A stretch of 64,000 nt of DNA from Neckera pumila (GCA_963969595.1 OZ018408.1:38998108-39062107), one strand, 5' to 3'. Positions 11,964 through 24,216 are shown, counted from the stretch's first letter. The notes: generated from the sequence alone by a model not told the origin. Made by a program: numbers and translations.

Positions 11964-12258
11964 ATTAGATGACATTGGATGACATTCGAGGGCCATTCAG
12001 AGCCATTTCAGGGCCATTAAATCTGGCATGATTCTGCAAATAGTTGGTACAAGTTGTCATAATTTTTTTTTCTTCTAAAAAAAAGAATATTTTTTTGGTT
12101 CTCCCAAATATCACTTTAAGCAAAAAAAAAAATTAAAAAAAAATGACGTGACATAGTCTCGACCACATCAGCCAACAATTATCTTGCGTTCTTGCAACCT
12201 AGGAACGCATGATAAATTGCAGTTTGTTAGAGGCCTCAAATGTCATCTAATGTCTAAT
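11964..12258. mobile_element. MITE with ATTAGACATT-type ends, copy 1
   Basis: The ends are inverted: ATTAGATGACATTGGATG on the left and AGATGACATTTGAGGCC when the right end is reverse-complemented. The interior (TTCTTCTAAAAA, ATGACGTG, CGACCACATCA, GTTCTTGCAACC) is shared in order with the copy at 13.45-13.78 kb. No coding capacity. Superfamily unassigned, because no convincing target duplication was found. Confidence 0.55.
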
Positions 12259-12433
12259 TTTAATCTTGGTATGGAATAAATGCACCCCCTTCCAATGCCA
12301 TCAATCAGTAGTAGCAAGAAAAAAAAGTTACCGTTGGTCATGCCATCAAACAGACAATCTTGGCTGTCAAACAATTAGGATTTTATGAAACAAATACAAT
12401 ACATTGAATAAAATCAATACCTTAAATGAGGCT

Positions 12434-12509
12434 GTTTGTTTGTTTGTTTGTTTGTTTGTTTGTTTGTTTGTTTGTTTGTTTGTTTGTTTGTTTGTTTTGT
12501 TTTGTTTGT
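12434..12509. repeat. (TTTG)n microsatellite
   Basis: About 19 uninterrupted GTTT units followed by a shorter TTTTG run. It directly precedes the Helitron-like repeat; the second copy of that repeat at 62.9 kb also begins next to a short (TTTG)n run, so the microsatellite may have expanded from the element itself. Confidence 0.9.
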
Positions 12510-12811
12510 AGCGTGGACAACTTCCTGACCGTGCGTCCCCCGGCCGCGTGCTTGGTACCGTCGGAAAGCTCTCGCCGAGGAGGGGTGCACCGGCTTGGTT
12601 TCGTGGCGTTTGGAGCGGTGGTGCAAAAGTTATTGAATTTCAAAGTATTTATTGATTAAAAAATTAGAAAATTACTTTTATTTTGATTTTGGTGGCGTTC
12701 TTGGTACTGGGTGTGGAATTGGGAGTAGAACTGGGAGTAGAATTAGAAGTAGAACCAGGAGTAGAACCGGGAGTAGATAAAAATTGGGCCAACGGCACAG
12801 GGTCACACTAG
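12510..12811 (+). mobile_element. Helitron-like non-autonomous repeat, copy 1
   Basis: The 3' end reads CGGCACAGGGTCACACTAG with CTAG at 12808-12811 followed by T, and a small hairpin (TTGG/CCAA) about 20 bp upstream. CTRR ends before a T with a nearby hairpin are the hallmark of Helitrons. The body contains the block TCTCGCCGAGGAGGGGTGC then TGGTTTCGTGGCGTTTGG and AAAGTTATTGAATTTC, all shared with the repeat at 62.9-63.3 kb. A local minisatellite (GGGAGTAGAACT units, about 12710-12779) lies inside. The 5' TC end could not be placed and no Rep/helicase is present. Confidence 0.4.
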
Positions 12812-13449
12812 TACTTATAGAATATGAGATCCGGTATTTGAGTATATATGGGATATAATATATGGTACATTTGTATGGTATGATGTATATATGAATATAC
12901 AAGATATGGGATATAAGATATGGTGCCGATATTCCATATCAATTGCAAAGACAACAGATTCCCCAAAAATATAAGTAGGGGAAAAATACAAAATATATTT
13001 AACAAGCACAATTAATTATTTCATACATTTTTCGTGAATTAATTCATTAGCACATTGTGCCTTTTTTCACTATGCACCCTAGAGATGCATAGTAATTCAT
13101 TTTCAGTTGTGAGTCACTATTACCACCTTTTGCAACATTTGGTTGGCCCTTTGTCCCACAAATCTTTTCATTGTATTGGTTTAGGTGGGGGGAAATTCAA
13201 ATACATCTCTTTAAATCACAAAGTCAAGGTTGGCTAGGTATTTTTGGTCATTCTGGCGGTAATTTGTGTTAAACATTAATTTTTCATTTTTTTCATTATA
13301 AACCAACTCTTCTATTTCCTTCTTCAAGCTTTGCAAAATATTATCGCAAATCACTACTAGTATTCCCTCTCAATTTGAAATTGTGACATCTTGATGATTT
13401 GAATAATATGTCTAAATCAGTAAATGAAATTATAATTGATAAAATTGTA
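12812..13449. other. AT-rich DNA with TATA/GGTAT low-complexity runs
   Basis: GATATGGGATATA-type simple sequence dominates the first 150 bp. Nothing else was recognised. Confidence 0.6.
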
Positions 13450-13778
13450 ATTAGACCTAAGAAATGAGCATGGAAAGAGCACCGTTACAGGACATTTGAG
13501 GCCTCTAGAAGGCCGTTTCAAGCCCGTTCCTAATGTTGTCCCGATTCTGTGAACAGTAGGTACGGTCTGTCAGAATTTTTTTCTTCTAAAAACAAAAAAG
13601 AAAAAAAAATTGCCCAAAATATCATTCTAAGCAATTCCCCCCCCCCCCCGAAAATGACGTGGCACGGTGTCGACCACATCAACCAATTGCTTCCCCTGCG
13701 TTCCCGCAGTCTGGAAATGCAAGGGAACTTGCAGTCTTCTAGAGGCCTCAAATGTCCCCTAATGTCCCCTAATGTCTA
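13450..13778. mobile_element. MITE with ATTAGACATT-type ends, copy 2
   Basis: It starts near ATTAGACCTAAG, contains GACATTTGAGGCCTCTAG, and ends with the inverse CTAGAGGCCTCAAATG and AATGTCTAA. The interior matches the copy at 11964-12258, including TGACGTGGCA and CGACCACATCA. A C tract (about 13628-13638) occupies the position of an A tract in copy 1. Confidence 0.55.
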
Positions 13779-13813
13779 AACCAATGCTTATTAACTAAAT
13801 GAAGTAGAAGATG

Positions 13814-14737
13814 TTAACCCCTAAAGGCCCAAGGCCTTTTTTCTGCCAAAAGACACCCTAAACTACCATTTTTTTGGCAAAGATTGAAAAAAAATTAAAA
13901 GTATTTTTTTTGCACATCTAACCATAGGATCGTACACCTAACTAGTATAAGAATGTGTGGAAAAAATTTCAGAATTTTTGACCACATAGATTGCAAGATA
14001 TCTGCGTTTGAAGTGAAAAAAACAAGTTTTTCAGCACATTGTGGGACTAGATTTTTTGACTTTGAACATTTTTAAGTTAAAATATTTGCACTACAGAGTT
14101 TTGAGCTTAAATTTTTATAGTGGAGAATTGAGTTGACAATCTACCCAAAAAAGAAAATTCAAAAAAACTTAATTTTCATTATTAGAAAAATTGTTATATA
14201 GAAGTAGGTACAAGATAGAAGGAAAATCTAAAATATTCATATATTTTAGATGGAATTAAAATGCACTAATCCCAATGGTGAGATTCTTCAAGAAAGTAAA
14301 CTAAACAACGCTAGAAAAATAAAATTTGAAAAATTTGAAAAATTGCATTCAGAAATGAGTCCTACAAGTTATTTTTTCAAACAAGAATGTGCATAATTTT
14401 CTCATAACAAATCCAAATGAAATGAATCAAAGCTTTTAAGATAGAAAAAAAATATAATCTATGAGAAATAAATACCAAAAAAAAAAAAAAAAAGTGCAAC
14501 TTTTTTTTGCTGCCAGCGTTGCCCTGTATCCCCTACTTTGAGTTTATTTGGTCATAACTTTTGTTCCCGGGCACTGATTGTGGAAAAAATTATATCCCTA
14601 CAAAGCTAATTAGCATTTCTACCTCCAAGAAAAGTTTCAAAAAATCAAGAGAAAACTTCAATACGTAGGTACCTGCCCGAAAACGCATTTGTCCCCCTCA
14701 GGGACAACGTGCTTTTAGGGGTCGTGTTAGGGGTTAA
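13814..14737 (+). mobile_element. TTAA-bordered element, long form copy A
   Basis: The element begins TTAACCCCTAAAGGCCC and ends CTTTTAGGGG...GGGGTTAA, so both borders are TTAA and the ends are inverted CCCCTAAAG. The 924 bp body carries no ORF of note but has conserved blocks shared with copies B, C and D: TCTAACCATAGGATC, GATTGCAAGATATCTGCG, TTTTGTTCCCGGGCACTGA, GGTACCTGCCCGAAA. It is non-autonomous. The border pattern fits piggyBac (TTAA target, CCC ends) or, read as TA target, a Tc1/mariner element. Confidence 0.65.
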
Positions 14738-14877
14738 AGTATAGATTCCTACGCAAATTTGTAGTTAATTTTTAGTGCATTCGGATTCAAAGCTTAATTG
14801 ATTTATGGTTAAGAACATTGTACAACTACAATAATTAGCTCAAAATATTGGCTCCAAGTTGACATTGTTAACCTCTA

Positions 14878-15110
14878 AAGTTTTATGACTATGTTTTCAC
14901 CAAAAATGCCCCAAATTGCCATTTATTAATCAAGTACCAAATTTTTGAAAAAAAACTTTTTTTGACACATATAACCATAGGATCTTGTAGCATGTTGACT
15001 TGAGAACATGTGGTTCTAGAGGTTTCAACATTCTATATTCTAAAGAATTTTTTTTGGCAAATTCAAATTTCAATATTTTTTTAATTTATACATGAATTTA
15101 ATTTTTATTT
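14878..15110 (+). mobile_element. TTAA-bordered element, truncated copy C
   Basis: It starts TTAACCTCTAAAG and follows copy A for about 230 bp, including ACACATATAACCATAGGATC where copy A has GCACATCTAACCATAGGATC. The right end is missing. Confidence 0.5.
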
Positions 15111-15368
15111 ATATAAATATTGTAATAATCCAATGCAAAACTATTTTCAAATGGTTTAAAATCAAAATTCTATCAATATGGACAAGGATACTCATTGAGT
15201 GCATAAGAGTGCTTTGATTATATTGTCTACAAACTAGTGGACCTTGGCTTGCAACGGTCCTTAATTTAATTATGTCAATGACTCTTTCCTTAGCAAGTTG
15301 GGCCAAAATGTCAACCCAACTACAATACACTACTCCAATAAGGATTCTTTGCCACTTAGGCTTCCTTT

Positions 15369-16314
15369 TTAACCCCTAAAAGCCCAAAGTCCCCTTGCGG
15401 AATACTTGGGATTTTGGGCAAGCTTGTGTGACTTGAAATTTTGGGCCGATTTTTTGAAACTTTTTTTGTTTTGAAGATAGGAAATCACATTAGCTTTCTA
15501 AGAATATAATTTTTTTTTCAATCGGTGCCTAGGAGCAAAAGTTATGCCACCCAAAGTCATGCTACCCAAAGTCAAAAATCAACTCGCCGGGTAGGAACAA
15601 AAAACTGTAAAAAATTATATTTAAAGTTTTTTTTTTCTTACTCAAAGACGATGTTTTTGTCTACATTTGAAGCTTTGATTCATTCTATTTGGACTCATAA
15701 TGAGAAAGTTATAGACAATCTTGTTTTTTGGGCAATCTAGCATCTTTTTGAAAAAACAACTTATAGAATTCATTTTTGAATGCAATTTTCAAAGTTTTTC
15801 AATTTTTTTTTTGGAAAAAGGTTAAGTTTGTTTGCAAGAACAATCCCACCATTGAGATTATGGTGTTTTATTTCCACCTAAGAGCTATCAACAATTTAGT
15901 GTTTCATTCAATTTTGGACCTACTTCTACTTAATAATTTTTTTATATGTGAAAATCACGTTTTGACATTTTGAATTTCTTTTACTCGACTCTCAACTCAA
16001 ATGTTCAGCATAAAAAAAAATAAACCAAAGGTGTGTAGTGCAAAAAAAATCTACAAATGGTTGTCAAAGTCATCTGAAATTGCAGGCCACAGTTCAAAAA
16101 AACTTTTTTTTTCAACTTTAAATGCTGATATCTTCCAATCCCTATGGTCAAACTTCATGAAGTTCTTACCACATATTCTAAGACAACTGAAGTACAGGAT
16201 CCTTTGGTTAGATTCTAAGAAAAAACTTTTTTTTGGTTTCTTGAATGATTGCAATAGAAATGACAGTTTTCAATGGTTTTGGAGCCAGAAATTGCCTTGG
16301 ACATTTAGGGATAA
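15369..16314 (-). mobile_element. TTAA-bordered element, long form copy D (inverted)
   Basis: Read on the minus strand this copy follows A and B from end to end: on the plus strand it starts TTAACCCCTAAAAGCCC, has GGAGCAAAAGTTATG near 15533 (matching the complement of GTTCCCGGGCA-side sequence of copy A), and closes with GCCTTGGACATTTAGGG at about 16310, the complement of the CCCCTAAAGGACCAAGG end. The distal TTAA is mutated. No coding capacity. Confidence 0.6.
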
Positions 16315-16399
16315 ATATAAGTGCATTTACTTTTGATTTGTGAGTAGATCTTGCATGCACTACATCAATGATTCAACTACTCACTATATCCATTTATTT

Positions 16400-16590
16400 G
16401 TATGGAAAAATAAATAAAAATAAAAATAAAAATAGAAACAAAAATAGAAATAGAAGTAAAAGTAGACATAAAAGTAATAGTAGTAGAAATAGAAGTAGTA
16501 GTAGAAATAAAAATAAAAATAGAAATAGAAATACAACTCCAAAAAGCAATCACTTTGGAGCCTAAAAGTGGAGTTAGAAGTAGAAGATAA
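16400..16590. repeat. Purine-rich AAATAR/AGTAGA low-complexity tract upstream of the pectinesterase
   Basis: About 190 bp of imperfect AAATAAAAATAGAAATAGAAGTAGTAG units. It ends about 165 bp before the pectinesterase start codon and may lie in its promoter; no function can be read from it. Confidence 0.75.
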
Positions 16591-16753
16591 AAATACCATC
16601 TCTATCTTCATCACCTCCATCTCCCTGCTACTATATCTTCCTCTCCATCACTACTGCAAAAGCTCTAACTATTTCATAACAAGCAAATACCTTGAGAATT
16701 ACACACAAAATTCATGCATGACTGAATTCTAGTTCGACTCCTTCTCTCTTACC

Positions 16754-19700
16754 ATGACAATCCCTCGTACTCTCCTCTTACTTACAACTCTTGTCTTTTG
16801 CTTCCATCTACTTGAAGCTTCAAAGGATAACAATGATGATGATATAGAGTTTTCTGCTTTTGCACCGGATGTTGTGAGCCTTGGTGCAGCCCGCAGTAAT
16901 TTTCAACAATGGTTGAGTCACGTGCATCGCACCACCACGCATCATCTTCATCACCATCATGGAGGTAAGTAATTTAAAGCAACATGCAGTTAATCAATGT
17001 GGCTGGTTTTTTTGTAAAATTTGGTATTTGTTTCTGAAGTGATACCTCACAAGCAAACTTCAATTTTGTTTAGAATTTATTCGGCAATATAAAACTAGGT
17101 CTTGGGCATCATTTTGTGTTCAACGCTGGTATTGTTATAATGGTGCATGCGATTCAGAGTACTGAAATTGTGAAATTCAAGTGTACATGGTTCTAAACAT
17201 TAATACGGTGTATATGTAGATATTTAGATGGGCTTGAGCCCTGGTAATGTGCTAATGTTCTGTGTTTTAATTTGCCGATTTAACAAAATGAATGTTATTA
17301 TCGATTGATTGAACCAAGTTGGGCATATATTAAGCTCATGAATCTTTGATTCTTTTGGGATTAAATGAAAAATAATTAATACGTCCAATTCAATCTTGTC
17401 ATTCAGTACTTAAGTAGTTTTGCAACCATCCAGATCATTGTTTGTAAAGAGGATGAGCAATCTACTGACATTGCCAATTTGATTTCTGTTTACGGTGTGA
17501 TGTGTTTTCCATGCAGCAACAAATCGTTCCCAAGTAGTCCATCTAGTTGGGTTTAGTGCTAGCGCCAATTCAGAAGGTCAAACAAAGATTGACCAAGTGT
17601 GCCAGAAGCGCATGATCCTGGTAGAAAAAGATAGCAGCGGCAACTTCACTAGTGTCCAAGCAGCCATTGATTCCGTGCCCAACCGAAACAAGTGCCGGGT
17701 TGACATCATCATTGGTGCCGGCGTCTTCAGGTATCATATCTCTTTCCTTAAACCCTGAACCCTAGCCCTCCAATCCTTGGTTCTAACATTCTATTAATTC
17801 ATATATTATTGTGTGCTGACTACACTTGATCTCCCACTCTAATATTTTGAGAGAAGGTATAATTCTATCCTTCATACTTTGGAGGGGATTTAGTTCTATA
17901 TTTAAAAAATTTGATTAGCTATGTGTCTAAACATTATAGAAAGACATGCATAAAATATGATATTGATGTATTGTTGGGGTCCCTTCTTTAAGGATGCAAA
18001 AGGGCCCTGGGTCTACATTGCATCTTAGCACTTATTGCAAAGGGTGAAAAGTGTGACCAATAATTTCAAATTTTTCACTTGGTTGGATATTACAACTTAA
18101 TATTATTTACAATCATGAGAATAAATTTGGAAAGTTTGAATTGAAATTTAGAATAGGGAACTCCAAATTTATACCAAGGGAGAGGTCAATAATCCAATAA
18201 AAATCCTTATAGAATAAACAAGTGAATTTTTTAAATTCAAAGTAGGACATCATAGAACTATTGTTTTGGTACTCATTTTCAAGTTTTTCTTGTTTTAAAT
18301 GACAAAATGACTCAATTATTCAAATGAGTGAAAACAATTGCCTTGTTTTTCTTACTACATTGATTGCCAATAGAAAAACTAATTACAAATTTGATTATGT
18401 CAAAGCGTACATCCTTTTTATGAATCCAAAATTTTCTAGGCCTAACAATTTGATAAATTATTAAAATAATCTTTCCATTAGTTCTTGAACGCCATCAACT
18501 TCAATTGAAATTTCAAAATCAATTATAAGCGTATAGGAAGAGTCATTGATGCTCTTTGAATTGTCTTCATTATGTATGCTAAATTTAATGACAACAAACC
18601 AATTTAACAAATATAGAGATGTTGAGATGAAAAGTGAAACTCTTCAAGGATACAGACTTCCAAAAGATACCAAGACAAGGAGTAGAAGGTTGATGTGACC
18701 TTTAGGAAAAAGAACTCCAAAGCATCAATAATTCAATATGGTTATCATAATATTTTGTAATATTACTAACCACTAATGGACGTTCAACAAAATTGTGATT
18801 TTGTATATATGTTGCATAATTGTAAATCTAAAGTCTCAATTGGTACCATTGCATTGTAGAGAGAAAGTGACTATTAAAAGAAGCAAACCCCACATTACAT
18901 TAAAAGGGGGCAACCCTCACCAACCCACCATCATTGTGTGGAACGATACAGCAAGTTCTCAAGATAACAAGGGCCAACTGCTAAAGACCATGATTAGCGC
19001 CTCTGTTGCAATCAACTCCAACTATTTTGTTGCAAAAAACATCACTTTCATGGTATCAACTAAACAAATTTGTACTTTGTTGATTTTCAATGAATCAAAT
19101 TTTATTTTAATAACTACATTACTAATTACTAGACAAGTTGGATGGAATAGACGTTCTCCTAATTAAATCAACAATGAGAGTTTGATATCTTATAAGATTG
19201 GTGTCAAATACATTGAACAAACATAAGTATTCAAATATTGTAAAACATTAGTTCAAATATTCATTTTGGATATTCTTAGCACTTTTTTGGAACTGTAAAC
19301 CACTCGCAAGAATTTCTTTGTACATTTGCGGGGAGGGTTCTGAGGCGTAATGATTGATTGCGCAGGTTTTCTTGCGTAATCGGGCATTATGCATTACTCA
19401 TCCAACTTCGATTTCTCATCCTCAATTTCTCATCCTTTTGTTCGTGATTTACGTTGGGCAATGGCTCCTCGTTGTCGGGCGTTTTGGGAAATAACAGGCC
19501 TCCTCATCGGGCTCTGCCCTCCTTGTCGGCCCATTATTTCCCAAAACACCCTCCTCCTCGGGCATTGCCCTATACTAAATGTGAAACTAAGGAGACTCTT
19601 AGGTTAGTATCAGTAATAGTGTCAAACATATGAAGTTGGACTCCATCACCTTAATTAAAACGAATTTGTAAACATGAGTCTTTGTTTTGGATTCTTGGAG

Positions 19701-21191
19701 CAGAACAGCACCCCGGCGCAGCAACGAGGAGCAGTGGCCCAACAAGCGGTGGCGCTCCGCATCAGTGGCGACAAGGCCGCCTTCTTCAACTGTCGATTCT
19801 ACGGCCACCAAGACACGTTATACGATCACCGCGGTCGCCACTACTTCAAAGACTGTTACATTACAGGCACGGTGGATTTCATCTTTGGCAATGGCAGGTC
19901 CTTGTACGACGGAGCTCAGCTTGTGGCTCTTGATGATAACTTTGGAATTCCAGGATCTATCACTGCCCAGAAGCGGAACATGACAACACCCGACACGGTA
20001 AGTCAACAATTCTTTCACGGATCAAATTCATTCTTCACTAAGCTTAATTAGTTCACTTGGAGAAGGACGGTCCCTTAGTTTCAGTAATTTGAAAGGAAAC
20101 AGACGGTGTGTAATTTCAAAACGAACGCTTTTCCAGAGGAGGTCAATGTTGGAATCCTCTTAAAAAATACACTTACAAACAAGATTGAAGTCATTTAATT
20201 ACAACAGAAGGAAGTTTCCACTTCTGGTAGGAGTTCATGCATGCAGAGCCTAAAATGAAGCAAAAGGTAACTATTTGCAAATAAATATTCAGAATCTAAG
20301 ATGTTTTAAGACGTTTTACGCTTACTGGAAGAATGCAAGTTTAGTTGTGAATTTTCTCACCGTATGAACAAAATCATAACATTCTTGGATTTCCCTATGC
20401 TTCCCATGAATCAAGCCAGGCTCCTTTTGCTGCAGTCAGAAAATCTTGAATGCAAACTTGTCCATGAATTGTGGGGCATTGTAACACAATGAAATTATTA
20501 TTCTTGTTCCAGTTTCATTGTTGAAGGATCCCCACCTCCATTGATACTCAAGAATGTTATGAACTCCAAACCTTAATTACGTTGAATATTTGAACCGAAA
20601 CCCTAAACCCTAAACCCTAAAACCTAAAACCGTAGGACCGAGCCCATGTTGTGGAATTTTGGCCGAACTAATCAACGAATATGACTACTAATTCTACCTT
20701 GAATGATCTTAAATGACCTGACTGTCTGTATGTTGTGTGTGTTTTTGAATGTGGCATTGCTGCAGGGATTTTCCTTTATAAATAGTCGAATCACAGGAGC
20801 AGGGATGGTGTATTTGGGGCGCGCCTGGGGCAACGATTCAAGAGTAGTGTTTGCCAACTCTTTCATGGACAAGATTGTGGTCCCTGAGGGATGGGGCAAT
20901 TGGGGAGTTCCTGCCAGAGAAAAGTAAGTTGAACTTCTCACATTCAACCTTCTTTAATTTCCTGAAATTGACACATTATTTTCTGATGATGTGATGCAAT
21001 GAATTGAATTTATTGTCATTGTTAAATGGTGCAGGACGGTCTTCTATGCACAATTCAATTGCACTGGTCCAGGAGCGGATACTTCACACCGAGTGAATTG
21101 GTCGCACACTCTCACGGCTGCAGAAGCAGCTCCGTTTTTAACCCCTCATTTTATCAATGGCGAGAAATGGTTGGAGGGGTACAAGAATTGA
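16754..21191 (+). CDS. Pectinesterase (pectin methylesterase), secreted, no PMEI pro-domain
   Basis: Six exons close in phase: 16754-16964, 17517-17730, 18860-19052, 19704-19997, 20766-20923, 21035-21191, giving 408 residues. The enzyme removes methyl esters from cell-wall homogalacturonan. Residues 1-22 are a signal peptide ([20 protein letters not shown]). A His-rich segment (about 58-69) precedes the catalytic domain, which opens with [14 protein letters not shown] and continues with GAGVFREKVTI. The family catalytic residues are all present: Gln in QAVALR (220), Asp in HQDTLYD (243), Asp in GTVDFIFGN (264) and Arg/Trp in LGRAW (323, 325). It ends [13 protein letters not shown]. Lack of an inhibitor-like pro-region places it with the short-type plant enzymes. 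Intron 2 is 1.1 kb; introns 3 and 4 hold a foldback and a telomere-like repeat. Nothing is broken, so I regard it as functional. Confidence 0.9.
19479..19551. repeat. GC-richer foldback in pectinesterase intron 3
   Basis: GCGTTTTGGGAAATAACAGG (from about 19479) and its near-complement CATTATTTCCCAAAACACC (about 19532-19550) form a hairpin with about 30 bp loop containing GGGCTCTGCCC. The surrounding CTCCTCG and GGGCATTGCCC blocks extend the partial inversion to about 19458-19570. Looks like a small foldback element. Confidence 0.55.
20598..20631. repeat. Interstitial telomere-like repeat in pectinesterase intron 4
   Basis: Three AAACCCT units followed by two degenerate AAACCTA units. This is the plant telomere motif (TTTAGGG on the other strand). 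Such short tracts (telo boxes) are common near plant genes; here it is 135 bp upstream of the exon 5 acceptor. Confidence 0.85.
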
Positions 21192-22395
21192 AAGCCATGG
21201 GAAGAAATTAACCAGTTTTGTACTAATATGGCATTATTTACTAGGGAGGTTACAATTTCAAAATGTATTAATAAGATAAACCAGTGTGCGACAAAGTAGA
21301 ATGAACTTGTTTGCCCTGTTGGTATTGTTGAAAAATTTTAGATTTTGTTTACCACATAAAGACAAATGTGAGAAATGGAGAGAGCAATTGGTCTTGGCAA
21401 AGTATAATTTTTTTGAAGAATTTTTGAAGTGACCCACGATGTCCAATATTGGCCTCACTTTCTTTGAGTCAGTTTGAGTAGGTCAATTGTGAACTTTGTT
21501 TTCAGTTCAATTTGCTTTGTTTTAATATTACTAACATGTGTAGTGCTCTTTAGTGATTCTGGCTGGTGCCCTTTTCAAACCTTGAATCCTCCATCGTTTA
21601 GGGGTTTGTAAAGATGACGAGACACTCATCCAACGTGACATGCTCGTAAAATTCTACATGGCAAACTTTCATTCTCATTTGGACAGTTGCATGGCTCTTG
21701 ATTTCGCCCCCTAACCTCTCGATCTGGTGTAAACCGGGCCTCAGGCAAGTTTGGAGTGTCTACCCTTTACTGTTTGAATGGAACGGAACTGCTTTTGTTT
21801 TTGCAATGACAAAAAAATTATTTTTTTCACCTAAAGTGGTTTCATTTAGCCTCTCCTACACCGCGGGTTATTGATGATAAGTCATGCTCCCTCCCTGAAG
21901 TCTCAGTTGGTGACATCTCAAAGTGACAAACAGACAATACAAGAAACTGGAATCCTAAATACAATTCACGCGGGCATCTGCGTTGAACCTCAGAAGTCGT
22001 TTAATTCACCTCAATGGTGAAGCTGTAAAGTTGTGGACATGCAAGTGACATGTAACGTTCAAAGAACACCGAACTACAGTGAACGTCCACTTCCGCAACC
22101 AACACAACGTGACCAAGAATTGCCTGATCTGGTCCAAAGACACAAGTTTCGCAGCCCCAAGCGAAGTTGCTTCTACACATGACGAGAATCCTGCAGCTGC
22201 ATCACTGTGAGATGACCAGACACTGAGTTCTGACGTAACCTACTGAGACGCCTTGCAAGACAAGATTACACAAATTGTAACAGAAGTATCTAGGACCTGA
22301 AACGGGTATATATTTTGAACCTGATGATTAGGGTCTTGAAACCAATCCTTAGAAAGACGTCTGTTCTTAAGCTTCTTTTCAGTAGCTCTGAGGGA
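21192..22395. other. Intergenic DNA between convergent pectinesterase and TBCC genes
   Basis: This holds the 3' UTRs of both genes and otherwise nothing recognisable. Composition is less AT-rich than the 3-13 kb stretch. Confidence 0.6.
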
Positions 22396-24216
22396 TTAAG
22401 TATTACCGGGGGTAGTCTTCTCTGCAACATCTGTTGCGTCTATACTAATTCGCTCAATAGAAGGCAAAATACTCCAATTTGGGGATTGCACTGCTCTTAG
22501 CCATCTGAAATCATCTACATTCTCCCACTCCCCTGCGAAACATTAGCCTTGTGAGAATGGGAAGTTCAGGTCACCAGCACATGAGATAAGATTAGATTAG
22601 AATTAAAGAACAAGAGCTGCGGGGACATGAGTATGACTTAATTGACCCCTTAAGGACCAAGGATTCATAGTTTAGAAATGACCAACTAGCTTGATCATGT
22701 TGTGAATAATCAATACTTCAGATGGGGCTAAATTTTATATCACCGGACTCAGTGAAGACATCGCATGTGTTGGTCAAGAAATAAATATACTTGGAGAAAA
22801 GAAAGCTTCCATAGAAAAATTAGGACTTTCGGTCCTTTAGAAGTCTACGAGATCTCAAATGCATATCAAACCTGGAAACTCAAGTCAAGATTTCTAATGA
22901 TATAGGGTTTAGATGGCACCTGTTTCCTCCTGGAGATTGGCAGCTTGGAGGGCATCTTCAGCGCCCGAATACTGAAATGCATAAGGAGCAAACCGAACAG
23001 AACTTGTGTACTCAACAATAGGTCGACTGCGTACTCGCAGATAAAAGTCCGTGTTCTTCGTGGAATGTATACGAATTTGCTGAGATGCAAGCATCAATGT
23101 ACTGCCCTCAACATCATCAATGAGCACAGATCCGGTCACAGGACCCGTACACACCTGACAATTTCTAAGTTTGTTCACATAAAGAGCTCTACACTTTCCT
23201 ATCAAATAAACCCTACAATTGCTAAGATTTGTGAGCATATATTCTCTGTCCTCTAGATCCTGTGAGTATCGTACAAGGGTGCAGTCTTGTTGATCCTTGA
23301 TACCATAAAAACTCGGCACAGGGCAACTAGGTTTGCTATCACTAACAGTAACAGGTACGGCTGGTTGCATCTCTTTGTTCTTCTCTGTTGGCTTTGCAGT
23401 TTTGCTCCGGAAAGAGAATTTTTTCTTAGGGAGAAGCTCAGCCGTTGCCGCCTCTACTTCCTCTTTCAACTTGATAATTGAAGTCTGGGAGCTTTGAATA
23501 CTGTAAGTAGGCAAATAGAAAGAGGAATTTGCTACCATTGTTTCCATGTTGCAAATCTCCAACAACAAGCTTTTCAATTCTTCCCGAACAGACTCCAATC
23601 CTGCTTCATCATTTTTGGTCGATTTATTTGAGCGAACTGAAGCTATCCTGTCCTCCACCTACATAAAGAGTCCCAAAACATGAGAAATTAACCCCTAGAT
23701 ATATGGGCGACGGGAAGATGACCTAAACCCGATACATGTTGTACATCCTCAAAATCAAAATGTGCACATTGTGCACGAGTTTAGGGAGTTGCATTCACGT
23801 TGTTAACGCAATTAGGTGACTCCACTTATACAATCTTACAGGGTACTGGGTACATTTTGCATTTGAATATCATCCTTGAATCACTCTTCTCAATGGCATT
23901 TCATACCCACCTTCATATATGCTGCAATTTAGAGAACCCTATCACTCCATCGAGAAATTCCACCGAGAGATTCCACAGCAGTGATAACATCAAAACCAAC
24001 GCAGAGCAGTAGACACACCTGATCGCGAGAATGCGAGAAGGAGGCGAGAAACGCGTCCACGGATTCGCTAGGGTCAGAAGTAGCGGCGACGAGGGAACGA
24101 CGAGCGGAGACATCATTGCGATAATTCTGCAAGTGCGATTGAAGACGCTCCTCCTTGACAGCGCGCTTCTTCTCAAGAGATGCACGATCGTCAATAAGTT
24201 CCTTATTACTCGCCAT
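22396..24216 (-). CDS. TBCC: Tubulin-folding cofactor C (TBCC, PORCINO-type)
   Basis: Three exons on the minus strand: 24216-24019, 23658-22920, 22532-22396, giving 357 residues, close to the usual plant length. TBCC acts in the last step of tubulin heterodimer assembly, stimulating GTP hydrolysis on beta-tubulin in the cofactor D/E complex. Residues 1-130 are a charged helical N-domain (KEERLQSHLQNYRNDVSARR). A low-complexity linker is followed from about 180 by the C-CAP/TBCC beta-helix domain (FYGIKDQQDCTLVR to VRFAPYAF), with the catalytic arginine in QQIRIH (R262). The third exon supplies the conserved WENVDDFRWLRAVQSPNW end; without it the frame stops early at TAA 22909. Start: ATG at 24216 (GCAGCCATGGCG) is preferred over one at 24246 by context. 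A short TTAA-type MITE lies in intron 2. Confidence 0.93.
22642..22845 (+). mobile_element. TTAA-type element, short form, in TBCC intron 2
   Basis: It starts TTGACCCCTTAAGGACCAAGG and ends with the inverse CGGTCCTTTAG. The body holds GAAATGACCAACTAGCTTGATCATG, split here as GAAATGACC...TTGATCAT, then ATATCACCGGACTCAGTGAAGA and TTGGTCAAGAAATAA, all shared with three other intronic copies. About 200 bp, no coding capacity. Ends match those of the 925 bp family. Confidence 0.6.

Noticed and set aside
12426..12659. Long frames on both strands through the (TTTG)n run
   Set aside because: They are an artefact of a 4-bp microsatellite without stop codons.
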